Counted from the stretch's first letter, positions 25,773-34,860 are shown. The stretch: DNA of 36,132 nt from an uncultured Eubacteriales bacterium (GCA_900554225.1 USGH01000004.1:1-36132), one strand, 5' to 3'. A program made the numbers and translations. The notes: generated from the letters alone by a model not told the origin.

Positions 25773-26363
25773 TTACGCGTTGAACGTCTTTCGCAGGACG
25801 ATCTTATCTCCCTGGGTACCGCAGCACACAAATCCAGCTTTCTCGTACATGGCGATCGGCCCGTGGTATGCCAGCGATCCCGCACTGTCCGGATCGCAAT
25901 TTGTCGCATAGGCTTCCACGCAATCGTATCCTGCCGCTGCGGCATCCCGACATACCCGGTTGAGCAGAGCGGTCGCCACCCCCTTATGCTGATACGCCGG
26001 CGCCACAGCAAAACAGAATATGGATTTCACCCGGACACGCGGATCATGCGGCGCGATATTCCAAAACGAACGGAGATACTCCACGCAAAGGGAGCAGTTC
26101 CCATTCGCGTTGCACCAACCGATCACGCGCTCCCCGTCATACGCGAGATACCCCTCGATCCCGCCGTTCTGGACGTATGCCATCGCTTTTGCACGGCGCG
26201 TTTCCTCCGTTGGATACCAGTGACAGCCGTCGCTATAGGCTTCATCGGCTCTCCAAGTCACACAGTAGCATTTTTCCCCACCGTGATTGTGAGGCGTTTC
26301 GTCGAAAAAACGGATATAATCCGCCGCGCGCTCCGGTGTAAGGGTATGAATCGTAAGTTCCAT
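25773..26363 (-). CDS. GNAT family N-acetyltransferase
   Basis: A 196-residue protein with the GNAT fold: a conserved strand SIFCFAVAPAYQHKGVATAL carries the acetyl-CoA pyrophosphate loop Q-x-x-G-x-A (Q125, G128, A130), and IAMYEKAGF (170-178) is the usual C-terminal helix-strand. The N-terminal part has several Cys and His (CYCVTWRADEAY). It would transfer an acetyl group from acetyl-CoA to an amine; the acceptor is not predictable. The ATG at 26363 has AAGGAG 7 bases upstream. It is separated from the membrane protein gene by 68 bases and may share its transcript. Confidence 0.85.
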   Translation of the reverse strand: MELTIHTLTPERAADYIRFFDETPHNHGGEKCYCVTWRADEAYSDGCHWYPTEETRRAKAMAYVQNGGIEGYLAYDGERVIGWCNANGNCSLCVEYLRSFWNIAPHDPRVRVKSIFCFAVAPAYQHKGVATALLNRVCRDAAAAGYDCVEAYATNCDPDSAGSLAYHGPIAMYEKAGFVCCGTQGDKIVLRKTFNA

Positions 26364-26431
26364 CGTAAAGCTCCTTGATAAAACACCCGCACGGTTGTCA
26401 AATCGGAGCGGTGCGGGTATCTGTGTTCGAT

Positions 26432-27826
26432 TCAGCTGTGGGCGTTTTCACGCATCGGACTATAGACGAGCTCGTCGATCAGTCGGACGGTATACACGGT
26501 GTGCGCGATCAAAATGAGGGTGACGAGGATCTCCACAACAAGCATGGAGGACACGTACAATATCCCATATGGGTACAGCGCGGCGACGATCGCCTGAACG
26601 ATGGCAAGGACTGCATTTAACAGGATCCGGGACGAGATCGTATTCCCCGTTTCCAGATCGCGCGCCTTTTTGCTGTACTGCGCGGTGTCCATCGCTTCTC
26701 CGGTCGTTTGCAGATGATAGCGGACTGCCTTCGCCAACACGAACAGGAAACACAGTGTCGCTGCCAATCCAAGAAGCTGCTCAATGACCATGGTCGCGGT
26801 CAACGTTCTGTATCGGGACTGCGCGCGCGCGATCCATTCGATCATATCATAGGTGTACTCATCGAAAAAGCGGATCTGTGCGATGAGGTTCCAGACGGAC
26901 AGTCCGGCGCGCAGGAGTGCAAGCGGGATCGCCGCATATGCCAGACGGATGTATTTGCCGACGATGCAGGACGCACCGATGAGGAGAAAGGCCGGAATGG
27001 CACCAACGAGTATGTCTATTCCGTCAAAGAGAAGATTCAGGGAAGAAACGCTGACGAGGAGCAGCAGAACCAGCGCAATCCGCATCGATTGGGCATAAAA
27101 AATTCCCTTTTGCGGCAGAATGTCCTCCCGAAATTTGCGGTCCAATGCTTCGAGAAACGGCTTGTCGCGGCGAATCCCTCTGAAATACCGCACGGTCACG
27201 ATATACCAGACAATGGCAGCCACAACCACGAAGAAGCCCAGCACCAGATAAAAGAGCGGTTTATACTCTGCGTAATTGAGTGCGTTGAGCGTCACATCGC
27301 CGAGATTGTCATACAGCTGTAATGCGGTCAGCTCGGGCAGCAGGGTGGCGATGGTACGGAAGAGGAAGAACGCAATGGTCAGATTCCGCCATGCACTTCC
27401 CTTTTCGTGTACGCGCGGCTGCGGTTCCGGATCGTCCGCATATTTCTTTTTCGGGATCTTTTCCGTTTTCGCAAAGACCGCCGTACCGTTGTACCAAAGC
27501 GCGGCAAAGCTCAGTCCGTCATAAAACGCAAGCATGGCCGGGATGAAGCATGCCGTCTCCAGAAGCGAGAACACAAAGGTGAGCAGCAGCATGGTGGAAT
27601 CGGTAGAACCCGGCCAGATGAATACCGCGAGTGATCGACACAGCGTGATGAGTGCCAGTCTGCCGAACCACTTTTTCGCATCCGCCAAATGCTCGACAAA
27701 CAGTGCAGGTTTGGAAATGCCTGCCATCAGGAGCAAATACCCGATCGCGTCCGGGAAAACATCCAGGACATGGATGACGGGATTGGCGAGAAACAGAAAG
27801 CCAACGAAAATGAGACCGATGCGCAT
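26432..27826 (-). CDS. Multi-pass membrane protein of unknown function
   Basis: A 464-residue integral membrane protein with about nine to eleven hydrophobic segments. The first two have the pattern FLFLANPVIHVLDVFPDAIGYLLLMAGIS. A soluble loop of about 25 residues (KKKYADDPEPQPRVHEKGS) lies near 150-175. I recognise no transporter or enzyme motif. The next gene upstream codes for a smaller membrane protein with a similar opening (a Phe-rich helix, then F-x-D-x-IG), so the pair may share ancestry. Translation starts at the ATG at 27826 with AAGGAG 7 bases upstream, but the start codon and part of the ribosome site lie in an RNA hairpin (27812-27834). A strong terminator-like hairpin lies just upstream. 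Confidence 0.75.
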   Translation of the reverse strand: MRIGLIFVGFLFLANPVIHVLDVFPDAIGYLLLMAGISKPALFVEHLADAKKWFGRLALITLCRSLAVFIWPGSTDSTMLLLTFVFSLLETACFIPAMLAFYDGLSFAALWYNGTAVFAKTEKIPKKKYADDPEPQPRVHEKGSAWRNLTIAFFLFRTIATLLPELTALQLYDNLGDVTLNALNYAEYKPLFYLVLGFFVVVAAIVWYIVTVRYFRGIRRDKPFLEALDRKFREDILPQKGIFYAQSMRIALVLLLLVSVSSLNLLFDGIDILVGAIPAFLLIGASCIVGKYIRLAYAAIPLALLRAGLSVWNLIAQIRFFDEYTYDMIEWIARAQSRYRTLTATMVIEQLLGLAATLCFLFVLAKAVRYHLQTTGEAMDTAQYSKKARDLETGNTISSRILLNAVLAIVQAIVAALYPYGILYVSSMLVVEILVTLILIAHTVYTVRLIDELVYSPMRENAHS

Positions 27827-27834
27827 CGGATCTC
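27812..27834 (-). promoter_or_regulatory. Hairpin enclosing the start codon of the 464-residue membrane protein
   Basis: The minus-strand RNA can fold with GAGA (27834-27831), a bulged U, then CCGAU and its partner AUCGG around a GCGC loop, and UCUC (27815-27812). The core CCGATGCGCATCGG (27829-27816) is a perfect 14-base palindrome. The AUG is inside it and the ribosome site (27838-27834) touches its edge, so it could block initiation. Confidence 0.6.
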
Positions 27835-27855
27835 TCCTTTCACTTTATTGTTTTT

Positions 27856-27914
27856 CTAAAAAAGGACAAAGGGACTGTTCGCACCATTTTTGCACCACAT
27901 TTGCGAAAGTCCCT
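27856..27914 (-). terminator. Terminator-like hairpin between the two membrane-protein genes
   Basis: AGGGACT-TTCGCA (27914-27902) pairs with TGCGAA-C-AGTCCCT (27883-27870 on the minus strand), 13 base pairs with one bulge. After a short stretch comes TTTTTT (27861-27856). It follows the stop of the 238-residue gene by 5 bases and lies only about 30 bases before the start of the next gene. Confidence 0.75.
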
Positions 27915-27919
27915 CCGGC

Positions 27920-28636
27920 TTATTTTTTCTTTTTCTTTTTCGGATGCTTTTCCTTTTCCTCCGCGCGCCGTTTTGCTTCCTCCATTGCCATCTCCATCGA
28001 TTCCCGACGATATGCGTTCGCTTTTTCATCCAGCTCGTCAAATTTGGCGTTCAGTTTATTGACGATGGCAAACCGGGATTTCTTCTCCCGCGTCATGGGA
28101 TCGCCGTCCGCCGGATAGAAGGTACCAAAGCAACGATAAAACAGCACGAGATTGCAGAAAAACGCGACAAACCAGTAGAGATACACCACAAAGCTGATGT
28201 AGGACACCCTATCGGGATAGAGCGGTGAGGTGACAAGCACCACGTAGTACAACACATAGTACAGACCCGTCATCACGAGATTGCGCAATGCCGTTTCTGC
28301 GAGCTTTGGCGCGTCGGCTCCCTTCGCGATGCCGCGGATACCAAGTAAGGTAAAGACATGGAGCGTACAGGACGCGGCGGCTTTCAGACAGTTCAAAAGA
28401 AGCGTGAACCACTCCGGTTGATACCGTGCGAACATCGCCACACATCCGGTCAGGCACAACGCGGTGAACACGATCCCGGAAGCTGCCGCGCCACGGTAAT
28501 AGCGGTTGTAGGCAATGAGCTTCGAGAATGCCCACAGCATCACAAGCGCACCTATGATGTCGGTAAAGAAATACACGCGGGAGAGCGAGAAGGCATAGGT
28601 CAGAAAATACCCAAACAGCAATGTGCCGTAGCCCAT
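27920..28636 (-). CDS. Membrane protein of unknown function with lysine-rich tail
   Basis: A 238-residue protein with about six hydrophobic helices (about 3-20, 22-42, 50-68, 76-98, 117-135, 145-170), then a cytoplasmic helix (RFAIVNKLNAKFDELDEKA), a Glu/Lys/Arg-rich coiled coil and a C-terminal PKKKKKK. The basic tail may bind nucleic acid or lipid. I do not recognise the family. The ATG at 28636 has GGAGGAGG 8 bases upstream. It lies 117 bases behind secA. Confidence 0.75.
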   Translation of the reverse strand: MGYGTLLFGYFLTYAFSLSRVYFFTDIIGALVMLWAFSKLIAYNRYYRGAAASGIVFTALCLTGCVAMFARYQPEWFTLLLNCLKAAASCTLHVFTLLGIRGIAKGADAPKLAETALRNLVMTGLYYVLYYVVLVTSPLYPDRVSYISFVVYLYWFVAFFCNLVLFYRCFGTFYPADGDPMTREKKSRFAIVNKLNAKFDELDEKANAYRRESMEMAMEEAKRRAEEKEKHPKKKKKK

Positions 28637-28753
28637 AGGTTATGCCTCCTCCCCCAATTTCCGCTGCGCATCACCATAGTACCCGTACCGCTCCCAACGG
28701 ATGGTTTGGTCTTTTCCTCCGCTTCGTGGATGGTTGGGCGCGGGTGTGCAGAT

Positions 28754-31483
28754 TCATTCATCCTCTTCGTCGTCCGCAGATGCCGTATATGCGCCGCAGC
28801 ACTTTTTGTATTTCTTTCCGCTGCCGCACGGACAGGGATCGTTTCTGCCGACCTTTGCTGTCTTATTGACCACCGGCTTTTTCACCTTCGGCTGGCTTCC
28901 GTCACCGCCCGCAAATCCCTCGGATACCGGCTTTGCGACTTCGACACGCTTCAGTTCTTCACGCGGCTTCGGCATTACGGACAGAAGCATACGCACGGTA
29001 TCGTCCCGGATGCTCAGGACCATTTCGTCGAACAGATCCGCACCAACGATCCGGTATTCGGAAATCGGATTCCGCTGCGCATATGCCTGCAAGCCGATCG
29101 ATTCCATGAGGGAGTCCATCGCCTCGAGATGCTCCATCCACTTTTTGTCCACGTTCTGGAGCAGGACGATCCGTTCGATCTCCCGCATCTGTTCGCCCGG
29201 GAAGTATTCGGTTTCCTTCTTCTCGTAGAGCTGCATTGCACGGTCATCGAGCGTCTTGCCGATCTCTGCACGGACAGTCGCTGCGTCGCCGGTCATATTT
29301 TCAAAATCTTCCGGCAGGCAGAGCAGTCCCATATAGCGGTTTTTCAGTCCGGCAAGATCCCACAGTGCCATATCGTCGTCGTGCAGCGTGCTTTGTACGG
29401 CATCCGCAATGGAGGAATGGATCATGCCGATGATCTTCTCGCGCAGATCGCCGTAGTCCAGTACCTCGGAACGCTCCTAGTAAATGACGGAACGCAGCAG
29501 AATCATCACGTCGAGCTTCTTCTGCGCGGATTCGATGGAACCGGAGAGGATCTTCGCATCGATGGGCTGATCGTCCTCCAGACCGAGCCGCTCCACGATG
29601 CCAAGGATCCGGTCGGAGCCGAACAGACGCATGAGATCATCCTCAAAGGAGAGGAAGAAGCGGGATTCACCCGGGTCTCCCTGTCGGCCGGAACGCCCAC
29701 GGAGCTGGTTATCGATACGCCGGGATTCATGCCGTTCGGTACCGATGACAAACAGACCTCCCGCAGCGATCACCTTCTCGGTTTCCGGACGGATTTCTTC
29801 CTGGAACTGCTTGTACAGCTCTCTGTAATGGGCACGCGCCGCCATGACCTCTTCCGTGACGGACTGGGAGGAACCGGTGGCAAGCGCGATGATCGCCTCG
29901 TCATACTCCTCCTTACGCATCTGCGCCTTTGCCAGATATTCCGCATTACCGCCGAGCAGAATATCGGTACCGCGCCCCGCCATATTGGTTGAGATGGTCA
30001 CGGCGCCGTATTTACCTGCCTGTGCCACGATGTCGGCTTCCATTTCGTGGTACTTTGCGTTCAATACGGTATGCGGGATGCCTGCCGCCTTGAGCTTCCG
30101 GGACAATTCCTCGGATTTCTCGATGGATACGGTACCGACAAGCACCGGCTGCCCCTTGGCATGACAGGTCTTGATCTGCTCAATGATGGCGTTGTATTTG
30201 CCCTCACGTGTCTTGTACACCACATCCGGATGGTCCACACGGATCATCGGACGGTTGGTCGGCACTTCCACTACGTCCAGGTTGTAGATTTCACGGAATT
30301 CGTTTTCCTCGGACAGTGCCGTACCGGTCATACCGGAGAGCTTGTCGTACATACGGAAGTAGTTCTGGAAGGTGATGGTCGCAATGGTCCGGTTTTCCTT
30401 CTGGATCTTCACGCCCTCCTTGGCCTCGATCGCCTGATGGAGACCGTCGTTGAACCGTCTGCCGGGCATGAGTCGTCCCGTGAACGCATCCACGATGATG
30501 ACCTCATTGTTCTTGACGACGTAATCCACATCGCGGGTCATGGTGCCGTATGCTTTGATCGCCTGATAGATGTGGTGCGAAATGTCGGCATTTTCCGGAT
30601 CGGACAGGTTCTGGAGTCCGAAATACTTCTCCGCCTTTTCCACACCGGAACGGGTCAGCGTGGTGCTCTTTGCCTTTTCGTCCACGATATAGTCCGCCTG
30701 GATGTCGTCGTTGTCCTCCTTGCGGTCCAATTCCTTGATGACGTACTTGGTCAGATTTCGTGCGAAACGGTTCGCCATATCGTACAGTACGTCCACATCG
30801 TTGCCCTGCCCGGAGATAATCAGCGGCGTTCTCGCTTCGTCGATCAGGATAGAGTCCACCTCGTCCACGATGGCGAAGTTGTGTCCTCTCTGAACACGCT
30901 GCTGCTTATACGTGACCATGTTGTCGCGCAGATAGTCAAAGCCGAATTCGTTGTTCGTACCGTAGGTGATGTCGCTGTTGTAGGCCGCCTGCTTGTCCGC
31001 ACGCTTCTGGTCCCGTTCGATCAGTCCGGTGGTCAGTCCGAGAAATTCGTGGACTCTGCCCATTTCCTCGCAGCCGAGCCGTGCCAGATATTCGTTGACG
31101 GTGATGACATGGACGCCCTTACCGGTCAGCGCATTCAGATAGGACGGCAATGCGGCGACGATGGTTTTGCCTTCGCCGGTCTTCATTTCGACGATTCTAC
31201 CCTGGTGGAGGAGGATACCGCACATGATCTGCACGTCGAACGGACGCTTGCCGAGTACACGATCCGATGCCTCCCGGACAAGTGCGTATGCGTCGGGCAG
31301 AATGTCGTCGAGCGTTTCCAGAGAGGCAAGCCGTCCCTTGAGCTTGTCGGTCATCGCCATCATTTCCGCGTCGGTCATTGCTTTGTACGTAGCGGCGAGT
31401 TCATTGACTCTCTTCACCTGCGGCATGATTTTTTTGATCTGCCGGTCGCTGTACGTACCGAAAATGCTTGTTATCAGTCCCAT
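28754..31483 (-). pseudogene. secA: Preprotein translocase ATPase SecA, interrupted (in-frame TAG and internal deletion)
   Basis: Read from the ATG at 31483 this is a full SecA apart from one damaged spot. The N-terminal part has Walker A MKTGEGKT (100-107), DEVD (207-210), the preprotein cross-linking domain and [19 protein letters not shown]. After [11 protein letters not shown] the expected stretch of about 15 residues (the EG-N-N-F...QYD part of the long helical-scaffold helix) is missing. [11 protein letters not shown] follows where family members read DV-x-x-x-QR-x-VIY, and the next codon is TAG (29479-29477). Past the TAG the same frame continues unbroken and conserved ([14 protein letters not shown]...) through the helical wing and linker to the zinc-binding tail [13 protein letters not shown]. 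SecA drives Sec-dependent export and is normally essential. The ATG has no strong ribosome site; GGAGG lies about 40 bases upstream. It is either a sequencing/assembly error or recent damage. Confidence 0.85.
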
Positions 31484-31888
31484 TGTCCAAATTCCGCCGC
31501 GCCAGATGGAACGACGTATCCTCCGTTTTATAGATGCTCCGCTCACGGGATCCCGCGCGGACACTGAATTTCTTTGTAATTACCGTTTCGAAATGCTGCG
31601 CAAGAGAACGGCATTATGGCTATATCTATAATAGTATACTACATGATTGTGGATTTTGGTAGAGGTAAATGTAAATTCTTTCAGAAATTCGCTGTTTGCG
31701 GATGAAAATTTCCGTTTTTCTCTTGCCAACAGCCGCGCAAAGGCTTATACTATAGTCCGGATACGCGCTTTTGGTTCCGGATCAGCCTCTGCAACCGACG
31801 CAGGCGTATCGATCCCGCCGCATATGGCTTTTTCAGGGGAAAGGAGATACCGCGATCTTCACGTGATTTATGCGCGGTAAAAACATCT
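31484..31888. other. 405-base gene-free region between secA and trmL
   Basis: A divergent upstream region. It holds the trmL promoter (31723-31751), a GGAGG 40-odd bases before the secA ATG with no usable start codon just after it, and a perfect palindrome TAGTATACTA (31632-31641). AAAGGAGAT (about 31838) is followed by no long frame. I see no convincing promoter for secA and no RNA gene. Confidence 0.5.
31723..31751 (+). promoter_or_regulatory. Sigma-A-type promoter of trmL
   Basis: TTGCCA (31723-31728), 17-base spacer, TATACT (31746-31751). The ATG is 137 bases downstream, so the leader is long. Confidence 0.6.
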
Positions 31889-32386
31889 ATGGCACTGCTC
31901 AACATCGTCCTGCACGAACCGGAGATCCCACAGAACACAGGCAACATCGCCCGTACCTGCGCCGCGACCGGTTCGGCACTGCACATCATCAAGCCGATGG
32001 GATTTGCCATCGACGATCGGAAGCTGAAGCGCGCCGGACTCGATTACTGGCACCAGCTCGACATTACCTATTATGAAAACCTGTCCGATTTCTTCACACG
32101 CAATCCCGCCGCTGCGCCCTATTATTTCACGACCAAGGCACCGCGTGCGTACACAGAGGTCGCCTATCCGCTGCCCTGCTTCATCATGTTCGGCAAGGAA
32201 AGTGCGGGGCTGCCGGAATCGCTGCTTGCCGCCAATCTCGAACACTGTGTACGGATCCCGATGCGGGAGAATCTGCGCAGTCTCAACCTGTCCAATGCCG
32301 TGGCGATCGGGGTATACGAAATCCTGCGCCAACACGATTTTCCTCTTCAGCAGAACGGCAGCACCTATCTGACCGATCGGCTGTGA
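31889..32386 (+). CDS. trmL: tRNA (cytidine/uridine-34 2'-O)-methyltransferase TrmL
   Basis: A 165-residue SPOUT-fold methyltransferase that 2'-O-methylates the wobble base of tRNA-Leu with S-adenosylmethionine. The three SPOUT motifs are plain: NTGNIARTC (16-24), IMFGKESAGLPESLL (about 99-113) and RSLNLSNAVAIGVYE (about 131-145). The length is typical. The ATG at 31889 lacks a good ribosome site, but no better in-frame start exists. Its stop codon directly abuts the stop of the convergent cardiolipin synthase gene, with no terminator between them. Confidence 0.94.
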   Translation: MALLNIVLHEPEIPQNTGNIARTCAATGSALHIIKPMGFAIDDRKLKRAGLDYWHQLDITYYENLSDFFTRNPAAAPYYFTTKAPRAYTEVAYPLPCFIMFGKESAGLPESLLAANLEHCVRIPMRENLRSLNLSNAVAIGVYEILRQHDFPLQQNGSTYLTDRL

Positions 32387-33964
32387 TCACATCAGGGGAC
32401 TCATGATCTCCAGCACAGAGCGGAACAGATCGCGCAGCAGTCCCACCTTACAGTCCTTGGCGGTGATCTCCCGTGAATCCGCAAACATACGCACAAAATC
32501 CGTTTTCATATCGGCAAGGCACGGCGTTTTGTACAGCCACACACCGCATTCAAAATGGAGATACAGGCTTCGGAAGTCGAGATTCACACTGCCGACCGTA
32601 CCGTACAGATCATCGCACAGGAAGGTTTTCGCGTGGAGAAACCCGGGAGTGTATTCGTAGACCTTCACACCGTTTTTGAGCAAATAGGCATAATATGCCT
32701 TTGTCGTCTCATTGACCGTTTTCTTATCGGGAATGCCGGGCGTGATGATCCGCACGTCCACACCGCTCTTTGCCGCGGTACACAGGGCCTGCTTCATCTG
32801 CTCGTCGATGATGAGATACGGCGTGGTGATCCAGACGTACCGGGTCGCGTGATAGAGGATATGGAGATAGATGTTCTCCGCCAATGCCTCATCATCCAGT
32901 GGATTGTCCGTATACGGCTGTACATAGCCCGCACCGGAGAAGGTCTGCCAGACGGACGGATCGGGGCGGTATTCGTCGTAATTTTCCGCGTGTGTGCCTC
33001 CGATCAGATAGTCCCAGATCGTCAGAAACATGACGGTGAAGCTCCATGCCGCCTCGCCCCGGAGCAAGACCCCATTGTCCTTCCAATAGCCAAAGCGCGA
33101 GATCCGGTTGCAGTATTCATCGCCGATATTGATTCCGCCGGTGAGCGCGTATTTGCCGTCCACAACACAGATTTTCCGGTGGTCACGATTGTTTTGCCGT
33201 GCGTCCAGCACCGGAATAAACGGATGGAACACCGCACATTGGATCCCGTCGGCGTACAGCTGTCTGGGCGTCCAGTACGGCAGACGCATAATGCTGCCCA
33301 CGTCGTCGTAGATCACACGGACATCCACGCCGTGCGCCGCCTTTTCACGCAGGATCTCGTATATGCTGTCCCACATTTCTCCCTGCGCGATGATGAAATA
33401 TTCGATGAAAATATATTTTTCCGCCATGCGCAGGATCTCGCACATCCGCTCGAAATACACTTCCCCGGTCGGCAGATACAGGCTTTCGGTGTTTTTGTAC
33501 GGCGGACAACACGCCATGTCTGCAATATACCGGGACTGTCTGCCGGCATTTTCAGATTCTGCCGCAACCTCACGCAGTACATCGTCGCATTTGTCCGCGG
33601 CATGGCTTGTCAACGCGGTGATCCGGCTCATTTCGCGTTTCGTGCGTCTGGAGAGCTTATTGCCGCTGAACACCACGTATACCACGGTGCCAAACGGCTG
33701 GGTCAGCAGCACGAAGATGATCCACGTGATCTTGTAGCCGGGATTTTCATCGGTTCGGATGATCCGACAGACGCATAGCACACCCAGTACCGCCGAAAAG
33801 GAATAGACGATCGGCAGATACTCCCCGCACCGGAGCAGCACGAAAAACAGGAAGCACAGCTCCGCAACAAGCAGGAGTCCGACGATGACCATACGGCTCA
33901 GCAGAAATTTGAGGATCCTACGCAGGAATGAAAATATCGTTCTGCGCTTTTTCTTTTCCACCAT
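32387..33964 (-). CDS. cls: Cardiolipin synthase (phospholipase D family)
   Basis: A 525-residue membrane enzyme that joins two phosphatidylglycerols to make cardiolipin. N-terminal hydrophobic segments lie at about 23-44, 50-68 and 80-100, followed by two phospholipase D domains, each with an HKD motif: H262-R-K264...D269 (DHRKICVVDG) and H444-A-K446...D451 (LHAKTFLCDD). Both catalytic sets are complete. The start is the ATG at 33964 (MVEKKKRR), because GGAGG is 8 bases upstream; a longer frame (33979) overlaps that site. Its own promoter lies at 34005-34033. Confidence 0.94.
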   Translation of the reverse strand: MVEKKKRRTIFSFLRRILKFLLSRMVIVGLLLVAELCFLFFVLLRCGEYLPIVYSFSAVLGVLCVCRIIRTDENPGYKITWIIFVLLTQPFGTVVYVVFSGNKLSRRTKREMSRITALTSHAADKCDDVLREVAAESENAGRQSRYIADMACCPPYKNTESLYLPTGEVYFERMCEILRMAEKYIFIEYFIIAQGEMWDSIYEILREKAAHGVDVRVIYDDVGSIMRLPYWTPRQLYADGIQCAVFHPFIPVLDARQNNRDHRKICVVDGKYALTGGINIGDEYCNRISRFGYWKDNGVLLRGEAAWSFTVMFLTIWDYLIGGTHAENYDEYRPDPSVWQTFSGAGYVQPYTDNPLDDEALAENIYLHILYHATRYVWITTPYLIIDEQMKQALCTAAKSGVDVRIITPGIPDKKTVNETTKAYYAYLLKNGVKVYEYTPGFLHAKTFLCDDLYGTVGSVNLDFRSLYLHFECGVWLYKTPCLADMKTDFVRMFADSREITAKDCKVGLLRDLFRSVLEIMSPLM

Positions 33965-34004
33965 ATATACTTCCTCCATCCGAACGGCATAAATCTACTT
34001 ATAT

Positions 34005-34033
34005 ATCATACACGTTTTCGCGCCGAAAGTCAA
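34005..34033 (-). promoter_or_regulatory. Sigma-A-type promoter of cls
   Basis: On the minus strand TTGACT (34033-34028), a 17-base spacer and TATGAT (34010-34005), about 40 bases before the ATG. Confidence 0.7.
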
Positions 34034-34123
34034 GGGATTTTTGACGGCATACTCCAATCTCACCCGTTTGACAGCCGCATATACGCCGGGATGCAACAGG
34101 GGACAACGTTTTTTCGGATAGGC

Positions 34124-34152
34124 TTGACAAGCGGGTGATGGTATGCTATACT
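34124..34152 (+). promoter_or_regulatory. Sigma-A promoter of the SGNH hydrolase gene
   Basis: TTGACA (34124-34129), 17-base spacer, TATACT (34147-34152) preceded by TG one base away. It is 70 bases before the ATG. Confidence 0.85.
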
Positions 34153-34222
34153 TTGTTTGTACTTCCCTCCCATCTGCAAATGCGGGAGCGGAATAAATCC
34201 AAAACCAAACGGAGAGACAGAC

Positions 34223-34846
34223 ATGAAGATTCTATTTCAAGGCGACAGCATCACCGATGCGGGACGGGACAGAAGCAATAAGGAGGATATGGGGCAGGGA
34301 TACCCGAAATACGCCGCCGCGTACATTGCCGCACGCCATCCGAATGTGGATTTCACCTTCTACAATCAGGGGATCAGCGGCGACCGTGCGGAAAGCATCC
34401 GTGCGCGCTGGCAGAGTGACTGCATCGACCTCCAGCCGGATCTCGTATCCATTCTGATCGGCGTGAACGACACATGGCACCATGCGGCGGACGAAAGCTG
34501 GATGCCAAACGCATATTTTGAGGAGTGCTATCGGTACTGTCTGGAAGAAATCAAGGCAAAAACGAATGCGAAAATCATCCTGATGGAACAGTTCCTGCTG
34601 CCGGAGCACTGCTTCACCAAGGGCAGATTCGATCTCGATGAAAAGCTGCAGATCACCCGGAAGCTGGCGAGAGAATATGCCGACTGGCTCATTCCGCTCG
34701 ACGGGATCTTTGCGTCCGCCTGTGTACAGGTGCCGGGAAAATTCTGGTCCGAGGACGGCGTCCACCCCACCGCTGCCGGCGCACAGAAAATCGCACTGCA
34801 CTACGCGAATGCCTTTGACGCACTCTATCCCAATCTCGGCAGATAA
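34223..34846 (+). CDS. SGNH/GDSL-family hydrolase
   Basis: A 207-residue cytoplasmic (no signal peptide) esterase-type protein with the four SGNH blocks: GDSITD (block I, catalytic Ser), NQGISGD (block II, Gly), GVNDTW (block III, Asn) and DGVHPTAAG (block V, catalytic Asp and His). Family members remove acetyl or other acyl groups from sugars or lipids; this arrangement resembles the rhamnogalacturonan acetylesterase group, but the substrate is not proven. The ATG at 34223 follows GGAGAGA. The next gene is a rhamnulose-1-phosphate aldolase, which suggests a role with rhamnose-containing glycans. It has its own promoter and a probable terminator. Confidence 0.9.
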   Translation: MKILFQGDSITDAGRDRSNKEDMGQGYPKYAAAYIAARHPNVDFTFYNQGISGDRAESIRARWQSDCIDLQPDLVSILIGVNDTWHHAADESWMPNAYFEECYRYCLEEIKAKTNAKIILMEQFLLPEHCFTKGRFDLDEKLQITRKLAREYADWLIPLDGIFASACVQVPGKFWSEDGVHPTAAGAQKIALHYANAFDALYPNLGR

Positions 34847-34860
34847 CAACACCCCTATCG

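Noticed and set aside
29477..29479. Reassignment of TAG (pyrrolysine or a variant code) to explain the stop in secA
   Set aside because: sigG, yabP and the kinase gene all end in TAG at normal family lengths, so TAG is read as stop here; no pyrrolysine genes are in view, and the adjacent deletion needs a separate explanation anyway.
29460..29530. Diversity-generating retroelement activity, because the apparent secA changes are at adenines
   Set aside because: No reverse transcriptase or template repeat is in the window, the change would be only A to T, and secA is not a plausible variable target.
28358..29992. 544-codon plus-strand open frame spanning a membrane gene and secA
   Set aside because: It crosses two well-supported minus-strand genes and has no family features.
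30047..31567. 506-codon plus-strand open frame
   Set aside because: It is antisense to secA with low-complexity His/Val/Asp-rich content, a mirror of the opposite-strand codon pattern.
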